From positions 1 to 64,000 of the forward strand of contig CAUYLG010070624.1 in assembly GCA_963573385.1 (NCBI GenBank): a DNA stretch of 64,000 bases, written 5' to 3'. Source of the DNA: Cacajao melanocephalus. Lineage: Eukaryota > Chordata > Mammalia > Primates > Pitheciidae. The position numbers and the translations under genes are program-made. This document shows, piece after piece, positions 10,396 to 20,955 of the stretch; position 1 is the first letter of the stretch; each line of letters starts with the position of its first letter. The notes under the pieces were generated by a model. It was not told where the DNA came from and did not search any database. It was given only the letters and a program-made list of their open reading frames with translations.

Positions 10396-12267
10396 TTAAT
10401 AGAAGACTAGACACATACAACCATGCAGCGGATTTAGTGTTGATTTATGCTACAGTGATTCCCATTCTTAATTTTTAAGCACGCCCCTAGTTCAATACTT
10501 CTTTCATGACCTAACAGCTCTAGGGGTTTTATGTGATGGAGGGCAATTCTGTTTGCTTGGTGATTACAAGAGGACAGATACAATATTTACTAGCCTTAGC
10601 AACTCCTGAGCAAATGTGGTCCCTGGAGAAGGGTACACAGTAATAAAGCAGGGAAACCTAGCCGTTATCTTGAAGCAAAGCCACACAGACATCAAGGCTG
10701 TGGCTGGCATTCCTGTGGTCAGGAGCTCTGGAATTTTTAAGGATTATTTATGGTGACACTGATGAGACGCTTCGTTTAAATACTGTAACTGCTGAAGTAT
10801 CCCAGAATGAAAAAGTCAGCTGACATACCATTGTTTCAAGGATTTACATTAAAATACTTGAGTCTTGTGTCCTAAAATGACCCAAGAGAGATAAGCTGAC
10901 CATGGCTGCCTCCTTTACATAGGATTTGGTTTCTTAAAATGAAGCTGACTCTTATCTTTACTCAGCCCATTGTTCTTTGATTGGTTAAATGACCGTATAA
11001 ATGGAGGACTTTGATAGCAAAAAATAAATGTTTTATACATTGTTAGAAAAAGCTTTAGGGGAAAATTTTAGCAAAAGAACAGATTCTTTCTTGTTTCTAT
11101 AGAAACCAGTAGCAATCAGGAGAAGCGAGGTGTTCTTTTAAGTATATACGTTAGTCAGGCCAGCTGAGCAGCCTCCAGCATACTGGAGAGCTGGAGTCAG
11201 AGACCCACTAGCTGGGGGAGTGCCTCTGTCTGAGTCCTTTTGATGTCATTGGGAGTTGGGGACATCTTGCTGGAAATCCCTGGTTCCTCATAGGCTGAGT
11301 AGGGTTGCAGTCCACAGTCACTCAGTATCACAGAGCTAGAAAGGTTTTCAATAGGAATCCCCTGTCAAAATGGGGAGGGAAAAGATAAACATAAGGAAAG
11401 TTTTAATATCAGATGTCAGCAGGCCTTTAAACGTGCTCTTTACCACTAAGCAATAAATATCCTGGATGTGTCCTGACCAGATCACTCATAAACTGTTCAA
11501 AGTACGCATTTGAATCATTGGATTGTTGGATTGTATGACGATTTGTTGCCCTTTTGATTTGTCTACTTCCATAAAATCTTTAAAAAATGAAATTAGAATT
11601 AAATGTCTCTTTTTAAGTTAAATTTCTAGAGCTGTTACATTCCTGATGAGTGAATGTTGGACAAGAATTACAATCAAATTCCAAAGCAAATACTTTTCTA
11701 AAGCCTAATCAATACTACAGCTTTCAATGATTTCTCTAGTCTTTTAAATGAAGTTTAGGTCAAATGTAATGACAAGATGAAGCAGATGCATTTTACTTAA
11801 ACCTGACATGCCCCAGAAGGTAAGAGAAATATCTGGTAACTGACAAAAGAGTTTTCTGTTTGCTTGACATTTACTTTGTATGTAAACAATCCAGTATATT
11901 GGCATGTCAATGTATTAGTTGGTGGTGGTCCAAAACATGATGCGAATTTAGATAGTATTTCTTTCTGCTCACAAATATACACTCTTGATCAACAAGAAAA
12001 CATTATTGCAGTCTTGCCTTGCAGTTGGCAGAGCAGAACGAATCATTTTGAAATATAAACTTCCTCATATCTAAAATATATCACAGGAAAACACAATACA
12101 TAAGAGGGGTGGATTATGAAATAAAAGGAGCATATTTCATAGTCTATAAGTTATAACCATTAAAGACTGCCATTAGTAAGATGATGGGCCAAATGTGTAA
12201 GACCACATTTGGCGAGCAGGTATGAAAAGCTCATGATTTCCTTGAAACTTTTCTTTGGAGGCAACAC
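10396..12267. other. Unique noncoding sequence
   Basis: About 1.9 kb without a recognisable repeat or gene. At 10979-11005 a GATTGGTTAAAT segment is followed by GTATAAATGG, a CCAAT-box plus TATA-like arrangement, but no transcript structure supports a promoter. Confidence 0.4.
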
Positions 12268-12490
12268 TGCATTGTAGAAGGGTAAGAAGTGGCCCCTTAC
12301 TGGCTCTGTGACCTTGGGTAAGTCACTTCCCCTCTCTGACTTTAGTTTTCTCATCTGCAAAATGGTAGTAAAAATGATAGTGATGGTGATGATGATGATG
12401 AGGAGGAGGAACAAGAGGAACAGAAGTAGGAATATGAGGAAGAGGATTTCTCTATCTAGGGTTGTTGTAAAGTTTAGATAAGAAAATCTA
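12268..12490 (+). mobile_element. MIR SINE with an internal trinucleotide expansion
   Basis: The plus-strand MIR core is clear ('ctctgtgaccttgggtaagt', 'tttctcatctgcaaaatggt', 'gggttgttgtaaagtttag'). Between 12376 and 12440, where MIRs normally carry a short AATAATAG segment, there is an expansion of GAT, then GAG/GAA units. Confidence 0.85.
12376..12440. repeat. GAT/GAG trinucleotide-rich tract
   Basis: GATGATGATGATG passes into AGGAGGAGGAACAAGAGGAA inside the MIR. Read on the minus strand this produces an isoleucine/leucine-rich frame that is not a gene. Confidence 0.7.
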
Positions 12491-12939
12491 GAAAACTCTG
12501 CATATAGAAGATGTACAATGTGAGTCATGTTCCTTCCTACCTTCCTTAAGAACAAACCATATTAGTACTTAACATCTCTCTTTTACCAAGCTTTCAGTGG
12601 TCGTTTCTCTGCTATTCAATGAGAACTGAAGTTTTGCTAAAATATGCTTTGAGAGAAAAGTAACCAAACATCTCTAAATAAAAAAAAAATACAGGGAATG
12701 AGAAGTATGCCATATTTTCTAAACACATTTTATTTCAGTTTTTTCCCCTGGGTGTAAAGTTGGGGTGCAAAATCTATAAAATTCTTCTATTAATTTTGAA
12801 TTAAGAAATGTGGAGATTTGCTATGCTAGAACCAAACCTTTTCTGAGTTTCTGAGGAGAACTGTGTGTGTGTTTGACCTCTAGGGCCGAAGTCACGGTGT
12901 CACCCTCATGTGACATTAGTGTTCAAAAGCTCTTTCTAT
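12491..12939. other. Unique noncoding sequence, nothing recognised
   Basis: No repeat family or coding signal is seen. A short A-run lies near 12681-12689. Confidence 0.4.
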
Positions 12940-13022
12940 GCATGGATGAATCTTGGTTGCCTAGCACACGGCCTGAAACATAATGGGGCTCAATAAATAT
13001 TTGTTGAATGAATAAATGAAAA
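12940..13022 (+). mobile_element. L2 LINE 3' terminal fragment
   Basis: 'ttgcctagcacacggcctga', 'gggctcaataaatatttgtt' and the TGAATGAATAAATG tail identify the L2 terminus. Confidence 0.7.
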
Positions 13023-13825
13023 TATTATAAAATAAAGTTAAAAGTGTCATCTTTACCAATCTCAGTATATTTGTTTTAGTAATTTTTTTCACACAATCAT
13101 ATGTGATTTCAGACCACATGTGATATATGTAAAAAGGATAGCTGTCAGTAAAATGGAAAGAATCCTTGTCTCCATCTCACTGGCTTGACTGTTGTATAGT
13201 CTATCCGATATTTCCTATAGACAGGCTGCCATAATAATTTGATTATTCTTTCACATAATTTTGACTGGATCAAGATGGAGACGATTTACAATTTCTACCA
13301 TTCCAAAGTGTACAGTATATGTTCGTGTTGGTTTGTAATCTCTAAACAGTCATTGTCATCATCAATCCTACTTTGAACCCTACTAGCTACATACTATCAC
13401 ATCTACATAGTTGTAGACCCTCAACATGCTTAAGATGAAATTTCATATCACCCAATAAGAAATCTTCATTATTTACTTATTAAGAATGAGTCAGGATAAG
13501 AAATCAGTTGTGATTTCTTGGCTTATTTCGCTGGCAAACTCTTCAGTTTGAACCAAGCAATCGTTATTCTTCTTTTAATACAAATCACACACATAGGTGG
13601 CCCAAGAGTTGTAGTCTCATAACATTTAGTAAAAGAGAAATACGCATCTTCGTGGAAGAAATGTGGAATGTGTACTTGTAGTCTTCCTTTTCATTTCAAA
13701 GACAGTGCTGCTTACAGCACTGATGATCTGGGCATGCAGATGTGACTGAAAGGGTCAATATAGAATGTGACAAGCCTTCTACCTGAGACACAGAAAGTTT
13801 TCCCTTTGCATAGGGTCTCGTGCTT
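13023..13825. other. Unique noncoding sequence
   Basis: No repeat family is recognised. A small perfect inverted repeat lies at 13498-13519 (9-base arms, 4-base loop). Confidence 0.4.
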
Positions 13826-14330
13826 TGTATTGGTTTCTTGGAGCTGCCGAAACAAAACACCACAAATTGGTGTGGCTTAGAACAATAGAAATGTTTTGTT
13901 TCCCAGTTCTAGAGGCTACAACTCAAAAATCAAGGTGTTGGGAAGGCCATGCTTCCTCCAAAGTTGCGAGTAAAGATGTGTTACATGCCTCTTTCCTAGC
14001 TTCTGGTAACTGCAGACCTTAGACATTCCTTGGATTGTTGGTCCATTGCTGCACTCCTCCACCTTTACATGGCCATCTTCTTCCTTTGTCTTCCCATTCT
14101 CTTGCCTTTCTGTGTGCCGCTCTCTCTGTCCCCGCCCCCCAAAAAAACCAAAAAAACCCACCCTTTTTATAAGAATACTACCCATACTGGATTAGGGCTG
14201 ACCCTAAGACCCCCATCTTAATTTGATCACCTCTGTAAGATCCCCATTTCCAAATTAGGTTACCTTCTGACATGCTGAAGGTGAAGACTTAAACATATTT
14301 TTTTTTGGGAGGGGTGGAAACAATTGAATT
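13826..14330 (-). mobile_element. MLT1-type MaLR LTR, near complete
   Basis: Plus-strand text begins with the reverse complement of an MLT1 3' end ('ttgtattggtttcttggagc', 'accacaaattggtgtggct') and runs through 'gattagggctgaccctaaga' and 'ccaaattaggttaccttctg' to 'gggaggggtggaaacaattg', the LTR 5' end. Its length of about 505 bases suits a solitary LTR. The overlapping open frames on both strands are not genes. Confidence 0.85.
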
Positions 14331-15211
14331 CATAAGAAATTTTCATAGTAAAGTTTGTTATTTGCAGCTGTACCTCTGGTACTTGTGGTATAGATGAAGC
14401 ATTAGCTCAAAAAACCCAACTGCATTCTTCAGAGCTGCTTTTCTGGGCAAGCCTGTGGACTACTTAATTGCCACCCAAGTTCTACTATTAGGTCACTTGA
14501 CTTGAAGCCATGCTTCTGTGGATTCTTAAAGATGACACTTCTGCCCTTCTGCCTGTGATTACTGTGCCTAATTAGCTGCAACATTGCCTTCCAAATATTC
14601 TAGAACTTGGAAGTTCCAATAATTTAGCTTGGGCTGGTCTCTACTCTGCACCACGCCCCACCCCCAACTGCAGCTCATCTAGGTTTGTAAGTTTAACTGG
14701 GTCTGAAAGATACCAAGAAAATTTAAACTTTTGGGCAAATTTTAAGGGAGAAAACAGATGGAAAAGGTGTTTTGGAGTGTAAAGTAAAAGATAGTATTGA
14801 TTAAAGAGAGGAATTCTAAAAGTCTTGCAGCTACACTTTTTCTTGTGGAAAAAGCTGCTAACCGAAATCCTCCTAGACAAACAATTAAAAAAAGCACTGA
14901 GTTCACTGGCTTAAAAGCAACCATTCTCAAGATAATATTATCATTTTAAAGCTTCTAAAAGCTTTCTGGAGAGCTTGAGCAGGTTCATTGTCCTAAGGAC
15001 AGATAGACACCTGATAAAGTATTTATGGCCTAATTGAACTAAGGATCAGCACAGGGTCATAAGGCCAGTGGTATTAGGACTAATATCTCTACATCCACCT
15101 ACATATAGGAAGCAATTTCTAAAAGTTATGAGGAAAATGATTATTCAGCCTGAGGCATTAGCAACTATTTTGATTAAATATTGGTAGGAAGCTTCAAAGG
15201 CCATCATCGGT
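14331..15211. other. Unique noncoding sequence, nothing recognised
   Basis: No repeat family or exon is recognised. Two overlapping minus-strand frames (79 and 62 codons) lack any domain. Confidence 0.4.
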
Positions 15212-16185
15212 AAGTGAAAAGACACATCATAGAATGAGAAAAATATGTGCACACCATAGATCTGAAAAGGTACTAGCATCCAGAAGAGACAAAAAAAAAA
15301 AAAAACCTGTTACAAAATAATTCAGTTAAAAATTGGGAAAGCATCTGAATAGATGTTTATTCAAAGAAGATACATAAATGCTAATAAATACATGAAAAGA
15401 CACTGAATATCTTAGTCATCAGGGAAATGCAAATATTAAAAAAACCGTAATGAGACACCACTTCACACCCACTAGAATCACTGTGCCCAAGAAGATACAC
15501 AATAACAAGTATTGGTGAGGATGTAGAGAAATTGACACCCTTTACTTGTGGAAATGTATTAAATAAAATGATGCAGACACTGTGGAAAACAATTTGGGAA
15601 TACCTCAAAAAGCTAAACATAGAGTCTTCATGTGACCCAACAATTACACGTCTAAGTATACATTGAAGAATATTTAAGACATATGTCCACATAAAAACTT
15701 GTATGGGAGTGTTCACAGTAACACTATTTCTCACAGCCAAAAGTGAGAATGACTCAAATATCTATCAACTGATAAACAGACAAACTAAATGTGGTCTATC
15801 TATACAAAGAATGTTACTCGGCCACAAAAGGAATGAAGTACTAATGTTGTCACAACTTGCACTACAATTTGGATGAACCTTGAAAACATTATGCTAAGTG
15901 AATGCTAAAACAGACATAAAAGGTTACATATATATGATTCAGTTTATATAGAATATACAGAATAGGCAAATCCATAGAGTGGTTGTCAGGGGCTGCTGGG
16001 AGGGGAAAATGGAGAGTGACTGCTAATAGGTACAAGATTTCTTTTTGGAGTAATAAAAATATTCCAGAATTAGATAGTGATGTTTGTTGCACATCTCTGA
16101 ATATAAAAGGACCGCAGAATTATCAACTTTGAAATGGTAAACTGTATTATTTATTAATTATATCTCAGGAAAGTTTTTAGAAAAA
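15212..16185 (+). mobile_element. Ancient LINE-1 (L1M) 3' end: ORF2 C-terminal region and 3' UTR
   Basis: The L1 order is readable: 'agtcatcagggaaatgcaaa', 'tgagacaccacttcacaccc', 'gtattggtgaggatgtagag', 'acactgtggaaaacaatttg', then the 3' UTR ending 'ttatatctcaggaaagttt'. Many stops and frameshifts make it noncoding. A 16-base A-run lies near 15290-15305. The level of divergence fits L1M rather than the younger primate subfamilies. Confidence 0.9.
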
Positions 16186-17117
16186 CAGTTTAACTAACTA
16201 GCTTTAACATTCACTGATGATTCTTTGAAACAGCAGCTAGATCTATTGTTTACAACTTAGACCAACAATTTCTATTTCGGAAAAGAGTATTTTATCCCTG
16301 GCATTTAGAATTGCTGCTGAGTGGTGGTGATAAATAGCAAACAGACTTAAAAAATTGTTAGGGAAATTATGTTGGAAAACATTAATCACTGTAGTTTTGT
16401 AGGAATTCACACAGCTTCCAGAAAAAGATACACAGACTGGTTTCAGTGTTGAATCAGCCAGCGATGACAGTCAAAACTCGGTAGTTTGCTGGCTTTTCAG
16501 TTCTAAGGTTAGCCATGTACTCCTTGAAGCCTCTGGGACCCTGATCCCCAGCACATCCACTAGAGGGGGAGCAAGGGAGATAGAAGAAACATGCAGTGAG
16601 TGAGATCTTGGGGTGGCTAATGGTCTGGGAGAAATGCTATATGGAATGGATAGATGGATAGGAATTTGAACTTCTAGACCAATGTATTGTTTGTTGATAT
16701 TGTGAGTGTCTGTGGAATGCAGTGATTGATACTAACCTTTTGCTATTTAAAATGGTGATAAAGACAATTTTTTTTTTTGTCCTCGAGAATCACATGGAAA
16801 GCACCTTAAAATTAGAATCTGTTTGCATTAGACATCAGGGGTCTTTTAAAATTATATTTTAAGAAAAAACATATGGAGGAAAGTTAACTTTGATGTGAAC
16901 AACACTTGAAAACCAACCGTAGGCGTTTAAGGGTAACATATGTACTATTCCCACAACATAGGCAACTTTACTGTTTTTTGCAGTCATGGAAACAAGTTTG
17001 GGTTAAATGATACAGAGATTTGAAGCTTTACTCTGTAAAGTGAAGCTAAAAGACAGAACAAATGAAATATTTCTTGTATTGGGGAGAAAGAAAAATCATG
17101 ATTCCACAATAAAGTTA
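16186..17117. other. Unique noncoding sequence
   Basis: No repeat family is recognised apart from a T-run near 16770-16779. No coding signal is seen. Confidence 0.4.
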
Positions 17118-17530
17118 GTATTTGTGGGGCAAATATTTATTTCTGAGACTCCAAACTAAAAAATCTAGGAGCTGGATTTTTTTCACCCTTAGCCTCATGT
17201 ACTCTGCCTTGATAAGGAGATTGTTGATAAGCCAACAATCTTAATTTAAGATAATAAATATAGAAAGATAGTTGAGATTTAGCCCAATCTATATTTTTCA
17301 CAGGAAAATCAGGGTTTTGATGACCTGAATCATCCAAAGAAAAAATAAATATTTCTCGGTGAGGATTTAATAACAATTAAATTTTATTATTGTCTGAGTC
17401 GTGGAAATCAGTAATTCTTGTCTATAGTACACTGATGACTCATGAAAATATTCATTCTCAACAATAGATAGTCAATTCCCACCAATCCTAAAAGCAAATG
17501 ATCTAATATGTAGATGATTTCTGGCCCAAC
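17118..17530. repeat. 423-bp tandem duplication, copy 1
   Basis: Copy 1 aligns with 17541-17949 at a constant offset of 422-423 bases over its whole length. Shared anchors include 'ctgagactccaaactaaa' and 'tactctgccttgataaggag'. By eye the two copies agree at roughly 88-90% with a few short indels. I do not recognise the unit as a common transposon. A minus-strand frame here is similar to the one in copy 2 only because the DNA is duplicated. Confidence 0.85.
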
Positions 17531-17540
17531 AATCCAAACT

Positions 17541-17949
17541 AAAAATGTGGGGTAAATTTTTCTTTCTGAGACTCCAAACTAAAATTCTTGGAGCTGAATT
17601 TTTTTCACCCTTAGCATTGTGTACTCTGCCTTGATAAGGAGACAAAGGATAAGCCAACAGTCTTTTAAGATAATAAATGTAGAGAGAGATAGTTGAGATT
17701 TAGCCCAATCTATATTTCTCACAGCAACATCAGGGTTTTCGATGACTTGAATCATCCAAAGAAAGAATAAATATTACTCAGTAAGGATTTAATAACAACG
17801 ACGTTTTATTATTGTCTGAGTCATGAAAATCAGACATCCTTGTCTACAGTGTACTGATGGCTCTTGAAAATATTCATTCTCAACAGTATATAGTGAATTC
17901 CCACCAATCCTAAAAGCAAATTTTCTAATATGTAGATTATTTCTGGCCC
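17541..17949. repeat. 423-bp tandem duplication, copy 2
   Basis: Second copy of the unit at 17118-17530, ending at the shared 'tttctggccc' (17940-17949). Both copies contain 'ttgagatttagcccaatcta' and 'attcccaccaatcctaaaag'. The junction between copies is about ten bases long. Confidence 0.85.
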
Positions 17950-18384
17950 TTCTGCCCTAGTGACAAAGAGAAGAGTCGGGTCTTTGTGAATGGATGTGAT
18001 TGAATAGCTCTGTAAGTGTTGGTGTTGACAAAAAGGCCAAAGTTAGTGGATTCTTCATTATGATTCATGGCTTCTTGTAGGCAGCAACAGCCAGCAAACT
18101 GAGCCATAACCACAGCCCTAGGTTTGGTTGCTTTGATCTTAGTCAATGACCTGGAAGTCTCCCTTCATCATAGGAGCACACGGATTCATTCTGTAGCACA
18201 GCAACTTGTTTATTCTTGTTTGGGTCAAATTGTTTAGGGCCAGGGATGTGACTGAGGATCTTACTTCTGGAGGCAAGGATGGTGGGCTGAATTTATGGTG
18301 CTTCTTCCTGCCCTGCTCTTGTGCTTCATGAAGATAACTGCACAACAGCTGTGGCCTTAGTCTTTACCCAACTGCTAATATCTA
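17950..18384. other. Unclassified sequence next to the tandem duplication
   Basis: Not recognised as a known repeat. On the minus strand two frames in different phases follow each other with almost no gap (68 codons at 18345-18139, then 69 codons at 18146-17937), as would happen in a frameshifted old coding segment. I recognise no protein family in either, so a decayed pseudogene or old retroelement part remains only a possibility. Confidence 0.35.
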
Positions 18385-18525
18385 ATAATAGTAACTACCA
18401 TTTACTGGGTACTGGACTATGACTTTTACTTACCTTGTCATTTAATTCTCAAGAAAAAGCTAAGAAGTACGTTATTGTTTCCATTTCAGGGATGATGAAA
18501 CTGAGAGTCTGAGAAATCTGTGTGT
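18385..18525 (-). mobile_element. MIR SINE fragment
   Basis: 'agtaactaccatttactggg' followed by 'cttgtcatttaattctcaag' and 'gggatgatgaaactgagagt' is the minus-strand MIR 3' half. Confidence 0.75.
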
Positions 18526-18588
18526 ATAGTATCGGTAACTGCTTTCATTGGAATATTATGCCAATTCATAAATACATGCATATTGCTG

Positions 18589-18590
<2 letters not shown>

Positions 18591-18622
<32 letters not shown>
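18591..18622. repeat. (GT)16 microsatellite
   Basis: Uninterrupted alternating GT for 32 bases. Confidence 0.95.
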
Positions 18623-18626
<4 letters not shown>

Positions 18627-20393
18627 GAGCACTGGACACTGTGCCTGGGACAAGAGAAGCACTAAGTAAATGAGAGTCACACTTTTTTTGTCCGACATAG
18701 CACTATTTTGCCAATGCCTACCTAGCAGATTCAATAGATAATGGTTGAATTGAATAAAAATCTCACTAAATAGATTTTTCAAGTTGGCTTTCCTTCTGTA
18801 ATTAGTTTTCTTACAATTTGAGTGGTAATTAGTTGATGGAAAGAATAATTAATAATAAAGGTTGTTTATTTCTGGAGTGAGCATTTATCACTGTTTGCAC
18901 TTTTTTCCATCAGCATTTAATTCACAAAAAGGAGTATAAGTTAACTATAGAGAAATTATATTACTAAATATTTAATAGCAATTACAATACATGATATGTT
19001 TTCCTTTTAATTAGCCAATAGACGGTTCATTATGTTTTAGATAATTGTTACATAGCACTTGATTTTATTTCTTTATCATTTGTGGCAGGTGATTACGTTT
19101 CCACAGGGTATAATTTTTAATCACATTATTTTGAAATTTGATTGCAAGATTATGCAGTACAGAATCCAGTGTATTCAAATCACCCTCAATCTCTCACATT
19201 GTTTGCTTCTTGAAAATTTTCCCTTCTTTCTTCTTCCCTGAATATGTAGGATAAGCAAGAATTCAAAATTAATGAAGCCCAGTACTGGTGTAAATTTTTC
19301 TAAATTGCCCATATTTAGAGATCTTTGAACTTGAACTCAGAAACTTCAATTTGTGTCCCATTGCAATAGCTATCTCTTTTAAAATCAGTCTTCTTTCTCT
19401 TAATAAATGCAAATAATATGTAAATGCAAATAATTAATTATACAATAAAATAGAATGTAATATATAATTATTACCTGATATTGTAATACTATATATAATA
19501 AACGCAAATAATAACATCTCTGACCCCTGTAGAAGCTAAATAGCATGTACTGTGTCGCTTCTAGCTTTTCTCTCTGTCTTTGAGTAATTGGGTTGATCAT
19601 GCCCCTTGTTGCTCTGCTATGGGATTGACACTGGAAGTTTAACTATGATAAGAATTCAGTAGGAGTGCACGGATTGCTTGAACACAGACAGACCTCCCTG
19701 CTTCTGCTTTGATAATGTTTATAATAAAGGAAAGATCATAGGTAGCAGCACCTATTACAATTATTATTATATTCAGGCATTGGCAGATATGGCATCCAGA
19801 TGCTTTGTCACAGTTTGTCTTAATAACTGAATTATCTGATTTCCTACAGGTTCTACAATGGCAGCCTTTGGAGGAAAGTTTCATAGACTGAGCACTGTTT
19901 AGGCAAGGCAGACAACTTGGTTTAAAATAAGATTCTATCAGAGGAGTGAGCAGAGTTTACAATTAATTACAGGTCATACAAAGATTGTGATGATATTAAA
20001 TGTGAAGCAAAACTCTTTCATTCCCTCGTTTCATTTTGTTCTGAGGAGTTTAAATAATATTGGTTAATGCTATCAGGACAGTGTTAGTACTTCAAGGGAA
20101 TAACTTTCCTATTTAGACTTGGTCATGCAGTCTGTTTAACGGCTATTTCCTTTATAATGGCATGTTGCAATTCCCAGCATTCCTTAGGGCATGCAAGGAG
20201 AATGGCACGGACCTCTTGAATAATTAATATGGTTTTCTGAGCAGTAGTCATGGAAACCCAAGCAGTGTCACATATTTGGATTATAAGAATTAGGCACATT
20301 TCGAATATAACATTTAAGCAAAAGGGTGGCTACCCACCAAAGAGAAGTCTTTTTCCCAGTTCTCCTAGTTTAGTGACATGAATGTGGTTTGGG

Positions 20394-20394
<1 letters not shown>
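18623..20394. other. Unique AT-rich noncoding sequence
   Basis: No common repeat or exon is recognised over about 1.8 kb. The segment 19400-19515 is very AT-rich and holds duplicated octamer motifs. The block 19990-20345 has balanced composition and no repeat content, and is noted as a candidate regulatory element. Confidence 0.4.
19407..19431 (+). promoter_or_regulatory. Pair of POU octamer motifs (ATGCAAAT)
   Basis: ATGCAAAT occurs at 19407-19414 and 19424-19431, 17 bases apart, followed at once by TAATTAATTA. A related CGCAAATAATAA occurs near 19503. ATGCAAAT is the consensus site of POU/octamer proteins; activity is unknown and AT-rich context raises chance occurrence. Confidence 0.4.

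Positions 20395-20437
<43 letters not shown>
20395..20437. repeat. (TG)21 microsatellite
   Basis: Uninterrupted TG repeat of about 43 bases, one of the longest pure dinucleotide runs in the window. Confidence 0.95.
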
Positions 20438-20440
<3 letters not shown>

Positions 20441-20905
20441 TGAGAGACAGAGAACAGCATCCTTGCTTCATAATACAATTATTTTTATATTTTTGTGTTT
20501 GAATTGCTTAATTGGTTCTCTTTGCTCTATTTTTGAATCCTCTGTTTAATTGAAATGTTTTCACCTGCAAGCTTCTGTTTTCATACTTTATCTAGGGCTG
20601 CTCAGTCACAGGTTATTACTTTTTTATTAAAGAGAAAATGTAGAACTTAATTTACAATAAAATAGCATAGACCATTCACTGTCTTGAGTGTCTCTAAGGT
20701 ATCACATCCTTTCTAATGCTGCCCCAAACCTCTGATGTTATTAGGTTGTAAGATTTTCAAGTGTATTAGACAATTGCTATTCATGAAAAAGCCTAAAGTG
20801 TTACTGTGAAGTTTCTAGACCTGCTCTATTAGACCAGTTGTATGTATGGTTCTTTTATTTGTCTCAAAAAGTGTCTCTTCAGAATCAATATCGTCATTAC
20901 TTTGG

Positions 20906-20955
20906 ATGTGTGTGTCTGTGTGTGTGTGTATGTGTGCGCGCGCGCACGTACGCAC
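20906..20955. repeat. TG/CG alternating tract with Z-DNA potential
   Basis: TG repeats pass into GTGCGCGCGCGCACGTACGCAC, an almost unbroken purine-pyrimidine alternation with five consecutive CG steps. A CG-rich core is unusual in CpG-poor DNA and is the classic Z-forming pattern. Confidence 0.85.

Noticed and set aside
10979..11005. CCAAT plus TATA-box arrangement as a promoter
   Set aside because: There is no downstream exon, CpG island or LTR structure; such motifs arise often by chance in AT-rich DNA.
12160..12555. 131-codon Leu/Ile-rich minus-strand frame suggesting membrane segments
   Set aside because: The hydrophobic run is the antisense reading of the GAT/GAG expansion in a MIR.
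17137..17657. Similar protein segments from two adjacent minus-strand frames, suggesting repeated exons
   Set aside because: The similarity follows from the 423-bp DNA duplication; indels break the frames at different places and the ends do not match splice sites.
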